In this document: in pieces, positions 50,030-57,733 of the stretch
How the letters are laid out: every line of letters starts with the position of its first letter
Position numbering within the stretch: position 1 is the stretch's first letter
Origin: Burkholderiales bacterium PBB6
GTDB lineage: Bacteria > Pseudomonadota > Gammaproteobacteria > Burkholderiales > Burkholderiaceae_C
Assembly: GCA_002255925.1 (NCBI GenBank)
Contig: NKIH01000001.1
Span: 310,001 to 374,000 of the forward strand
DNA: 64,000 nucleotides
Direction: 5' to 3'
Translations under genes and position numbers: made by a program
The notes under the pieces: generated by a model
The model's input: the letters and a program-made list of their open reading frames with translations, nothing else
Database searches by the model: none
What the model was told of the DNA's origin: nothing

Positions 50030-52009
50030 ATGTCTTCGCTGGCCACCTACATCCGGGCCCTGGACGGCCCGATCCTTGTCACCGGGGCGTCGGGCTTCAT
50101 CGGTGCCAACCTGTTCAAGCAGCTGCTGGCCGTGCGCCGTGACGTCTACGGCGTGGTGCGCCAGGACAAGGGCTGGCGCCTGGCCGATGTGCATGACGAG
50201 CGCGTCATCTCGGCCGACCTGACGGATGCGAATGCCACCCGGCACATGATCGAGACCGTCAAGCCGCGCACGGTGTTCGATTGCGTGGCCTATGGCGCCT
50301 ATTCCTTCGAGGAACAGCCGGAGCTGATTTACCGCACCAACTTCTCGGCCCTGGCGCACCTGATGGACCGCCTGGCCGAACACCCGGTGGCGGCCTATGT
50401 GCATGCGGGCAGCTCATCCGAATACGGCACCGTCAGCGCCGGCCCGGCCGAGCACGACCAGCGTGATGCCAACAGCCATTACGCCGTCTCGAAGGGCGCC
50501 GCGTCTGACCTGCTGCAATACCTTGGCCGCCACAAGGGCGTGCCCTGCGTGAACCTGCGGCTGTACTCGGTGTACGGCCCGCTGGAAGACACCTCGCGGC
50601 TGATCCCCAACCTGCTGCGCCAGGCGCTCGCGGGCAGCCTGCCGCCGCTGGTCGATCCGGCCATCTCGCGCGACTTCGTGCATGTGGACGATGTCTGCCG
50701 CGCCTTCGTGCTGGCCGCGGTGAAGATGCACCCCGACCTCTACGGGCAGAGCTTCAACATCGGCTCCGGCGTGCGCACCACCATCGGCGAGCTGGCCGAG
50801 CTGACCCGCAGCCTGTTCGACGTGAGCGAGGCACCGGCCTGCGGCACGATGAGCGCCCGCCGCTGGGACCTCACCGACTGGTACGCCAACCCCGCCAAGG
50901 CGTCTGAGCTGCTGGGCTGGAAGGCGCAGATCGGCCTGTCTGAAGGCCTGACGCGCACGGCCGAATGGGTGCGTGCGCTGACGGACAGCGACATGCAGTT
51001 GCTGACCAAGAAAAACGCCAACTCCCGCAAGCGCAGCGTCTCGGCCATCATCGCCTGCTACAAGGACGAGCAGGCGATTCCGGTCATGCACCGGCGCCTG
51101 ACGGACACGTTCCAGAAGCTGGGCGTCGACTACGAAATCATCTTCGTCAACGACGGCAGCCCGGACGACTGCGCCGGTGCCATCGAGCGCCTGAGCCAGA
51201 CCGACCCGCACGTCATCGGCATCTCCCACTCGCGCAACTTCGGCTCGCAGATGGCCTTCCGCAGCGGCATGGAGCTGTGCACGAAGGACAGCGTGGTGCT
51301 GCTCGACGGCGACCTGCAGGACCCGCCCGAGCTGATCGAGCAGTTCTATGCGCAGTGGGAGCTGGGCCATGACGTGATCTATGGCCGCCGCGTGCGCCGC
51401 GAGATGCCGTGGTTCTGGGGGCTCATGTACAAGGCCTTCTACCGCGTGTTTGCGGCCTTCAGCTATGTGCCGATGCCGCGCGACGCGGGCGACTTCTCGC
51501 TGATGGACCGGCGCGTGGTGGGCTGGCTGCTGAACTGCCCCGAGCGCGACCTGTTCGTGCGCGGCCTGCGCGCCTACGTGGGCTTTCGCCAGACGGGCGT
51601 GGACTACGTGCGGCCCGAGCGCATGTTCGGCCGCTCCACCAACAACCTGCTGAAGAACATCGGCTGGGCCAAGAAGGGCATCTTCTCCTTCAGCGACACG
51701 CCGCTGACCATGCTCACCGCCGCCGGGGTGGTGCTGCTGTTCCTGTCGTTCTGCGTGGCGCTCACCCTGATCGGGCTCAAGCTGTTCTTCCCCGACATCG
51801 CGCCCAAGGGGGCCACCACCATCCTCCTCACCATCCTGTTCTTCGGCTCGCTGAACCTGTTCGCCGTGGGCGTGGTGGGTGAGTACGTGGCCAAGATCAT
51901 GACCGAGGTGAAGGGCCGGCCGCGGCTGATCCGCTCGGCGCTGATCCGCCATGGCCGCTCCACCCGCCTGCTGCCTGACGGCAAGGTGGACACAGGGTGG
52001 GGCCGATGA
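50030..52009 (+). CDS. Fusion: NAD-dependent sugar epimerase/dehydratase + GtrB-type glycosyltransferase
   Basis: A 659-residue two-enzyme fusion. Residues 1-320 form an extended short-chain dehydrogenase: the NAD site VTGASGFIGANL is at 18-29, with SSSEYG and catalytic YAVSK near 150, SRDFVHVDDVCRAF and FNIGSG. After a linker (about 320-335), residues 337-659 are a GT2 polyprenyl-phosphate glycosyltransferase: SAIIACYKDEQAIPV, FVNDGSPD, LLDGDLQDPPE near 425, GRRVRRE, and two C-terminal membrane helices (about 560-620). One polypeptide could thus finish a sugar nucleotide and load it on undecaprenyl phosphate. No stop or frameshift separates the halves. It starts at ATG 50030, just after the transketolase stop. 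Confidence 0.9.
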   Translation: MSSLATYIRALDGPILVTGASGFIGANLFKQLLAVRRDVYGVVRQDKGWRLADVHDERVISADLTDANATRHMIETVKPRTVFDCVAYGAYSFEEQPELIYRTNFSALAHLMDRLAEHPVAAYVHAGSSSEYGTVSAGPAEHDQRDANSHYAVSKGAASDLLQYLGRHKGVPCVNLRLYSVYGPLEDTSRLIPNLLRQALAGSLPPLVDPAISRDFVHVDDVCRAFVLAAVKMHPDLYGQSFNIGSGVRTTIGELAELTRSLFDVSEAPACGTMSARRWDLTDWYANPAKASELLGWKAQIGLSEGLTRTAEWVRALTDSDMQLLTKKNANSRKRSVSAIIACYKDEQAIPVMHRRLTDTFQKLGVDYEIIFVNDGSPDDCAGAIERLSQTDPHVIGISHSRNFGSQMAFRSGMELCTKDSVVLLDGDLQDPPELIEQFYAQWELGHDVIYGRRVRREMPWFWGLMYKAFYRVFAAFSYVPMPRDAGDFSLMDRRVVGWLLNCPERDLFVRGLRAYVGFRQTGVDYVRPERMFGRSTNNLLKNIGWAKKGIFSFSDTPLTMLTAAGVVLLFLSFCVALTLIGLKLFFPDIAPKGATTILLTILFFGSLNLFAVGVVGEYVAKIMTEVKGRPRLIRSALIRHGRSTRLLPDGKVDTGWGR

Positions 52010-52947
52010 GCAGCCCGCGACATTGCCCCGTGTGTGACGCGCCACCGCAGCAGGCGCGGGTCTTCCTGGACGAGCATGTGGACCCGACCCGCCTCACCGG
52101 GCTGAGCTTTGCCTCACGCAAGACGCCGGAGTTCATGAACCACCACCTGGTGCAGTGCCAGCGCTGTGACCTGGTGTATGCCGACACCCCGCCCGGACAG
52201 GACGAGCTGGCACGGGCATATCACGCCAGCGAGTTCGACAGCGCGGTGGAGGCCGATGACGCGGCGCGGGCGTACCTGCAGGCCATACAGCCGGTGCTGG
52301 CGCAGTTGTCGGCGCAGGTCCTTTCGCAGTCATCACCAAACAAGGCCGCCCTCGAAATCGGTGCGGGCACCGGCGTGTTCCTCGAACACCTGGCCGAGGC
52401 CGGCTTCACTCAGGTGTGCGGCGTGGAGCCCTCGCCGGCCGCCATCGCCGCAGCGCCTGTGGCGCGGCAGGCCTGGCTGCGTGAGGCCATCTTCCGCGCT
52501 GAAGACTTCGAGCCGGCCAGCTTCGATCTGGTCTGCTGCTTCATGACGATGGAGCATGTGCGCGACCCCGGCGAGGTGGCCCGCGCCGTGCAGCAACTGC
52601 TCAAGCCCGGCGGTGCGTTCGTGGTGGTGGTGCACGACTGGCGCGCCCCCCTGAACCGCTTGCTGGGCAAGCGCTCGCCCATCATCGACATCGAGCACAT
52701 GCAGCTGTTCTCGCCCGCCAGCATCGAGCGCCTGTTCACCGAAGCCGGCCTGGTGCAGGTGCGCAGCCACAGCTTCGCCAACCGCTACGCGCTGCGTTAC
52801 TGGGCGCGGCTGCTGCCCCTGCCCGGCGGCCTGCGCACGGCCTTCATCCGCGCCCTCGACGCCCTGGGCCTGGGCCCGCTGAAGCTGCGCTTCAATGTGG
52901 GCAACCGGCTGTGCGTGGGCTGGCGGCCTTTGCCCGGCAAGCCATGA
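52006..52947 (+). CDS. Zinc-ribbon class I SAM-dependent methyltransferase
   Basis: A 313-residue methyltransferase. An N-terminal zinc-binding knuckle has C7-x2-C10 (CPVC) and a second CQRC near residue 45, as in sugar C-methyltransferases and related Methyltransf_23 proteins. The SAM site is LEIGAGTGVFLEHLAEAG (about 114-131), followed by VEPSPAA and CCFMTMEHVRDPGEVA. Overlap ATGA with the fusion gene and with GtrA places it firmly in the operon. It probably methylates the sugar intermediate or its lipid-linked form; C- versus O-methylation is unresolved. Confidence 0.87.
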   Translation: MSSPRHCPVCDAPPQQARVFLDEHVDPTRLTGLSFASRKTPEFMNHHLVQCQRCDLVYADTPPGQDELARAYHASEFDSAVEADDAARAYLQAIQPVLAQLSAQVLSQSSPNKAALEIGAGTGVFLEHLAEAGFTQVCGVEPSPAAIAAAPVARQAWLREAIFRAEDFEPASFDLVCCFMTMEHVRDPGEVARAVQQLLKPGGAFVVVVHDWRAPLNRLLGKRSPIIDIEHMQLFSPASIERLFTEAGLVQVRSHSFANRYALRYWARLLPLPGGLRTAFIRALDALGLGPLKLRFNVGNRLCVGWRPLPGKP

Positions 52948-53336
52948 CACGCGACGCCGCCTTGTGGCTGCGCTTCCTGCTGGCCGGCGCGGTCAACACC
53001 GGCTTCGGCTTGCTGGTTTACGCCCTGGCGCTGCAGGCCGGGGCTGCCGACTGGCTGGCGCTGCTGATCGGCCTGGTGATGGGGGTGGTCTTCAACTTCC
53101 TGTCGATGGGCGGTTATGCCTTTCGGGATTTGTCTCTCGCCCGCGCGCCCCGCTTCGTGCTGGCCTACGCGCTGCTGTATGCCGTGAACCTGCTGCTGCT
53201 GCGCACCGCGAGCCCCTGGCTGGGCAGCCCCTTGCTGGCCCAGGTGCTGCTGACGCCGCTGATGGCCGGCCTGTCGTACCTGATGCTTTCGCGCTGGGTG
53301 TTCAACCAGCCGCGCCAACACCACACTTCCCCATGA
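52944..53336 (+). CDS. GtrA-family membrane protein (polyprenyl-sugar flippase-like), second copy
   Basis: A 130-residue protein with four helices: WLRFLLAGAVNTGFGLLVY, VFNFLSMGGYAFRD, a third helix with YALLYAVNLLLLR and the end SYLMLSRWVF. This is the GtrA pattern. With the GtrB-type half of the fusion and the multi-pass protein at the head of the operon it would make a three-component Gtr system. It overlaps both neighbours by ATGA. It is shorter than the first GtrA (165 residues), which has an N-terminal extension. Confidence 0.9.
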   Translation: MTRDAALWLRFLLAGAVNTGFGLLVYALALQAGAADWLALLIGLVMGVVFNFLSMGGYAFRDLSLARAPRFVLAYALLYAVNLLLLRTASPWLGSPLLAQVLLTPLMAGLSYLMLSRWVFNQPRQHHTSP

Positions 53337-53929
53337 CGCCCAACACCACTGACACCACCGCCGGCACCACCACCGGCATCACCACCGGCATCACCCCGGC
53401 CCACATCCTCACCTTCTGGTTCGAGGAGATCACGCCCGCGCAGTGGTGGGCGAAGTCGGACGCGTTTGATGCGATGGTGGCGCAGCGCTTCGGCGCGGTG
53501 CACCGGGCCGCGGGCCTGTGTGAGTTGTCAGCGTGGCGGGCCACCCCCGAGGGGCGGCTGGCGGAGATCCTGGTGCTCGACCAGTTCTCGCGCAACATCC
53601 ACCGCGGCAGCCCGCTCTCGTTTGCCAATGACCCGCTGGCGCTGGGCCTGGCCCAGACGGCGGTGGCCGTGGGGGCCGACCAGGCCTTGCCGGCGGCGCA
53701 GCGGGTGTTTGTCTACATGCCCTACATGCACAGCGAGTCGCCTTTGGTGCATGTGGATGCGCTGGCGCTGTTCACCGAGTTGGGCGCGCAGCGGCAGATC
53801 GATTTCGAGCTGCGCCACAAGGCCATCGTGGATCGGTTCGGCCGTTACCCGCACCGCAATGAACTGCTGGGTCGTGTCTCGACCGACGACGAGCTGGCCT
53901 TTCTGCAAACGCCTGGCTCGTCGTTCTGA
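53333..53929 (+). CDS. DUF924-family protein
   Basis: A 198-residue cytoplasmic helical protein. After a Thr-rich N-terminus of about 20 residues, the family pattern begins: ILTFWFEEITPAQWWAKSDAFD, given in part, LVLDQFSRNIHRGSP and FVYMPYMHSESPL, ending with HRNELLGRVSTDDELAFL. DUF924 proteins are TPR-like and of unknown function, and are common in proteobacteria. The ATGA overlap with GtrA suggests co-transcription with the glycan operon, although a functional link is doubtful. Confidence 0.88.
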   Translation: MTPNTTDTTAGTTTGITTGITPAHILTFWFEEITPAQWWAKSDAFDAMVAQRFGAVHRAAGLCELSAWRATPEGRLAEILVLDQFSRNIHRGSPLSFANDPLALGLAQTAVAVGADQALPAAQRVFVYMPYMHSESPLVHVDALALFTELGAQRQIDFELRHKAIVDRFGRYPHRNELLGRVSTDDELAFLQTPGSSF

Positions 53930-53959
53930 GCGGCGGCAGCGGCTGCCCTCAAGTGGCGC

Positions 53960-55162
53960 TCAGTTGGTGCTTTCCTTCAAGCCCCAGCGCGCCATCAACG
54001 CGGCCCGCTTGCGCGGCACGAAGTTGATGCGGTTGACATCGCCACCTGACATGGCCACCACGCGGTGGTCCATCACCCGCCACCACAGCGGCGGCACATA
54101 GGCCAGCAGGAACATGCCGAAGTAGCCCGAGGGCAGGCGCGGCAGATCGGGGAAGTCGCGCAGCGACTGGTAGCTGCGCGCCGGGTGCGCATGGTGGTCG
54201 GCATGGCGCTGCAGGTGGAACACCACGAGGTTGGACACCACATGGTTGCTGTTCCACGAGTGGTGCGGCTGGCAGGCTTCATAGCGGCCGTTGGAAAGCA
54301 TGCGGCGCTTCAGGCCGTAGTGCTCGATGTAGTTGGCGGACGTCAGCTGGAACGCGCCCCAGAAGCACACCGCCAGCAGCACCGGCACCATCGGCCAGCC
54401 GCCCACGGCCAGCAGGCATCCGTGCACCAGCAGCGTTACGCAGCCGGCCTGCAGGATCTCGTTGCTGTAGTGCCAGGCCGGCAGACCCTGGCGGTGCAGC
54501 CGGTCGGCTTCCAGGCGGCAGGCACGCAGGAAGGCGCCCGGGATCTCTCGCCAGACAAAAGTCCAGATGCTTTCGCCCAGGCGCGACGAGGCCGGGTCTT
54601 CCGGCGTCGACACATGGCGGTGGTGGCCGCGGTTGTGCTCGATAGAGAAGTGCCCGTAGCCGCCCAGCGCCGTGGTGAACAGGGCCACCTTGCGGGCCAG
54701 CCAGTCGCGCTTGTGGCCCAGCTCATGGCCGAGGTTCAGGCCGAAGCCCAGCACCGCGCCCGTAGACAGCACCGTGGCCAGCCAGCTGGTCCACGGCAAG
54801 GGGTTCAGCGCCAGGAACAGGCAGTTGCCCAGCACCGTCAGCCACAGCACCGGCACCACGGCGTACAGGATGGCGCGGTAGTAGCCATCGGCCTCCAGCG
54901 CCGGCACCTGCGCTTCAGGCGGGTTGCTGGTGTCTTCGCCCAGCCACGCGTCGGCCAGTGGCACCACGCCGTAGAAAAACAGCAGCGGCAGCAGGAACCA
55001 CACCTGGCTCGTGGCGCCCAGGCTGTGCGCCACCGGCCCGATGGCCGCCCCCGCCGGGCCCACCACCGAGAACAACCAGCCCAGCCGCTTGCTGTCGCGC
55101 CAGGCGGGGGGGGCTTCGCCGGGCAGCTGAGGCCTGGGCAAGGTGGCGGGGTGGGCGTGCAT
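53960..55162 (-). CDS. alkB: Alkane 1-monooxygenase AlkB
   Basis: A 400-residue membrane di-iron hydroxylase that converts n-alkanes to 1-alkanols using rubredoxin. Six helices and the histidine boxes are intact: HELGHK at 146-151, EHNRGHHRHV at 175-184, NYIEHYGL, and LQRHADHHAHP. The family motif PHHSWNSNH is present. The position matching Trp55 of the Pseudomonas GPo1 enzyme (from memory), which limits chain length, is Phe63, also bulky. No rubredoxin is encoded nearby. It is divergent from an AraC-type regulator that probably controls it. Confidence 0.96.
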   Translation of the reverse strand: MHAHPATLPRPQLPGEAPPAWRDSKRLGWLFSVVGPAGAAIGPVAHSLGATSQVWFLLPLLFFYGVVPLADAWLGEDTSNPPEAQVPALEADGYYRAILYAVVPVLWLTVLGNCLFLALNPLPWTSWLATVLSTGAVLGFGLNLGHELGHKRDWLARKVALFTTALGGYGHFSIEHNRGHHRHVSTPEDPASSRLGESIWTFVWREIPGAFLRACRLEADRLHRQGLPAWHYSNEILQAGCVTLLVHGCLLAVGGWPMVPVLLAVCFWGAFQLTSANYIEHYGLKRRMLSNGRYEACQPHHSWNSNHVVSNLVVFHLQRHADHHAHPARSYQSLRDFPDLPRLPSGYFGMFLLAYVPPLWWRVMDHRVVAMSGGDVNRINFVPRKRAALMARWGLKESTN

Positions 55163-55255
55163 GCGGTCTCCGGGTCTTGTTGTGGTGTTGCGCCTGATTC
55201 TTCAGGGATCAACCCGGGGTGCCCACCGCGCCAGTCGCCACAAAATCGTCTGATA

Positions 55256-56314
55256 GTGACAGCCGCCCACCCCTTGCCGACCACCGCCACCCCCTGGCCA
55301 CCCGGGGTGGGTGATGAGCCGGCCGTGCATCCCACCTACGCCCGCCTGCTGTGCGCCGAGCTGCAGCGCCGCGGCCATGCACCAGACGAGGTGCTGGCCG
55401 GCACCGGCCTGGGATGGGCCGCGTTGCAGGTGGGCCAGCGTTTTCTGACCCGCGCGCAGCTGCACGCCGTGGTGACACGTGCCACGGCGCTGTGCTCCGA
55501 GCGCACGCTGGGCTTGTTGGCGGGCCTGGGCACCGAGCTCTCGGCGCATGGCGCGCTGGGCATGGCAGGCATGAGTTGCGACACCGTGGCGCAGGCCCTG
55601 CCGCTGCTGCTGCGGTTTTCGCGGCTGCGCCAGCACCTGGTGCACTTCGAGCTGCAGGTGGTGGACGAGCACCTGGCCTTGAGCCTGACCGAGCTGCGCC
55701 CTGACCCGGCGGTGAGCGCCTATGTGCTGGGCCACCTGACCGGCGCGGTGCTGCGCCTGATGCAGTCGATCACCGGGCGCGACTGGCGGGCGGACGTGGC
55801 CCTGGACTGGCCCTTCGATGAGCCTGCCGCCGATGCGGCCGCCTGGCTGCCCCGCACCCGTTTCGGTGCTGCCGCGTGGCGCTTGTTGTTGCCGCCCGCG
55901 CTGCTGGCCGCCCCCGGCCTGGCGCCGGACCCGCAGGCCCACCAGCGCGCCCTGCGTGACTGCGAGCAGCTGCTGGCGCAACTGGACCGCGGCGACCTGG
56001 TGCGCCGCCTGCGCCAACGCCTGGTCGACGAGTTGCTGCACCCGCCCAGCCTGCCCGCGCTGGCGCTGGAAGAGCATGTCTCCCCCCGCACCCTGATCCG
56101 CCGCCTGGCGGATGACGGCACCAGCTATCAGGAGCTGCTCGACGAAGCCCGCGCCGAGCACGCCTGCTGGCTGCTCAGCCACTCGCGCCTGTCGGTCGAG
56201 GCGGTGGCCGAGCAGCTGGGCTACGTCGACACCAGCAACTTCAGCCGCACCTTCAAGCGGTGGCGCGGCGTGACACCGCGCGCCTTCCGCCAGGGCGGCA
56301 GCGACGCGGACTGA
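55256..56314 (+). CDS. AraC-family transcriptional regulator
   Basis: About 352 residues. The N-terminal arabinose-binding-like domain of the OruR/ArgR type (HPTYARLLCAELQRRGH, LGMAGMSCDTVAQAL) is followed by a C-terminal AraC double helix-turn-helix (about 255-350) with SPRTLIRRLADDGTSYQELL and VAEQLGYVDTSNFSRTFKRW. The start is uncertain: GTG 55256 is chosen; GTG 55307 or 55325 would still give the full domain. It is divergent from alkB, with about 90 bases for the shared control region, so it is probably the alkane-responsive activator. Confidence 0.87.
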   Translation: MTAAHPLPTTATPWPPGVGDEPAVHPTYARLLCAELQRRGHAPDEVLAGTGLGWAALQVGQRFLTRAQLHAVVTRATALCSERTLGLLAGLGTELSAHGALGMAGMSCDTVAQALPLLLRFSRLRQHLVHFELQVVDEHLALSLTELRPDPAVSAYVLGHLTGAVLRLMQSITGRDWRADVALDWPFDEPAADAAAWLPRTRFGAAAWRLLLPPALLAAPGLAPDPQAHQRALRDCEQLLAQLDRGDLVRRLRQRLVDELLHPPSLPALALEEHVSPRTLIRRLADDGTSYQELLDEARAEHACWLLSHSRLSVEAVAEQLGYVDTSNFSRTFKRWRGVTPRAFRQGGSDAD

Positions 56315-56365
56315 GCCGCGCCGCTGCCTTCAGGCGGCTGGGTTTCAACGGCTTTCAAACGCCTT

Positions 56366-57733
56366 TCAATGCCCCTCATGGCCGGTCGGCTTGCGCACCT
56401 GCAGCGTGTGGCTATCGGCCTTTGGCGCCGCCGCGCGCACCACCTCGGGCGCTTCGGCCGTGTACTCACTCGCCAGCGTGCCGGCGGGGTGCTGGTAGGG
56501 GCCGGGGTCCTTGAAGTCACCGCGCTGGATGTTGTCGCGCACCTTCACCACGCTGAACATGCCGCCCATGCCGATCGCGCCAAACGGCCCGGTGCCGGTC
56601 ATCATTGGCAAGGTGTTGTCCGGCAGCGGCATTTCCATTTCGGCCATGTCGTGCATGCCGCGGTCGCCCATCACCATGTAGTCCGGAATCAGGCGGGTGA
56701 TCTTCTTCGCCACCTCGCGGTGGTCCACGCCGATCATCGTGGGCACGCCGTGCCCCATCGCGTTCATCGTGTGGTGCGACTTGTGGCAATGGATGGCCCA
56801 GTCGCCCGCCAGCGCATCAAACTCGAAGGCCCGCATCTGCCCCACGGCGATGTCGGTGGTCACCTCGGGCCAGCGCGCGCTCTTGGGCACCCAGCCGCCG
56901 TCGGTGCCGGTCACCTCGAAGTGCGGGCCGTGCATGTGGATCGGGTGGTTGGTCATCGTCAGGTTGCCCACGCGGATGCGCACGCGCTCACCCGTGCGCG
57001 CCACGAACGGATCAATGCAGGGGAAGGCGCGGCTGTTCCAGGTCCACAGGTTGAAGTCGAGCATCGTGTTGACCTGCGGCGTGGCACTGCCGGGCTGGAT
57101 GTCGTAGGCATTCAGGATGAAACCAAAATCGCGGTCGACCTTGAACTGCCGCGGGTCCTTCGGATGCACGATGAACAAGCCCATCATGCCCATCGCCATC
57201 TGCACCATCTCGTCGGCATGCGGGTGGTACATGAAGGTGCCCGGGCGCTGCAGCACGAACTCGTACATGAAGGTCTTGCCCACCTCGATGGGCGGCTGCG
57301 TCAGCCCCGTCACGCCGTCCATGCCCGAGGGCAGCAGCACACCGTGCCAATGCACGCTGGTGACTTCGGGCAGCTTGTTGGTGACGAAGATGCGGATGCG
57401 ATCGCCTTCCACCGCTTCGATGGTCGGGCCGGGGCTGCTGCCGTTGTAGCCCCACAGATTGGCCGTCATGCCGGGGGCGATTTCGCGCACCACCGGCTCG
57501 GCCACGAGGTGGAATTCCTTGACGTTGTTCTTCATGCGCCAGGGCAGCGACCAACCGTTCAGCGTCACCAGCGGCTGGAACGGCCGGCCGGTGGGCGGCG
57601 CCGGCGGCAGCTGCGTGGCGGGTGATGTGTTGATGGCTGCTTCGGGCAGCAATGCGGCACCGGCCCGGCTGACAGCGGCCGCGCCGACCACGGTGGCGCC
57701 CGCCGCCTTGAAGAAGTTTCTGCGGTGGTTCAT
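56366..57733 (-). CDS. Tat-exported multicopper oxidase (CopA/CueO-like)
   Basis: A 455-residue periplasmic copper enzyme. The N-terminus carries a twin-arginine signal (HRRNFFKAAGATVVGAAAV). Copper-site motifs are in order: SVHWHG, MYHPHADE, NHPIHMHG and IHCHKSHH. A methionine/histidine-rich stretch (MGDRGMHDMAEMEMPLP, then MMTGTG) resembles the Cu(I)-binding regions of CueO and CopA. The likely role is oxidation of Cu(I) for copper tolerance. It overlaps the outer-membrane protein gene by ATGA. Confidence 0.9.
   Translation of the reverse strand: MNHRRNFFKAAGATVVGAAAVSRAGAALLPEAAINTSPATQLPPAPPTGRPFQPLVTLNGWSLPWRMKNNVKEFHLVAEPVVREIAPGMTANLWGYNGSSPGPTIEAVEGDRIRIFVTNKLPEVTSVHWHGVLLPSGMDGVTGLTQPPIEVGKTFMYEFVLQRPGTFMYHPHADEMVQMAMGMMGLFIVHPKDPRQFKVDRDFGFILNAYDIQPGSATPQVNTMLDFNLWTWNSRAFPCIDPFVARTGERVRIRVGNLTMTNHPIHMHGPHFEVTGTDGGWVPKSARWPEVTTDIAVGQMRAFEFDALAGDWAIHCHKSHHTMNAMGHGVPTMIGVDHREVAKKITRLIPDYMVMGDRGMHDMAEMEMPLPDNTLPMMTGTGPFGAIGMGGMFSVVKVRDNIQRGDFKDPGPYQHPAGTLASEYTAEAPEVVRAAAPKADSHTLQVRKPTGHEGH

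Noticed and set aside
54065-55255. A long upstream in-frame extension of the AraC regulator across alkB
   Set aside because: It is antisense to alkB, low complexity, and would bury the divergent promoter; the regulator domain begins only after about 55,300.
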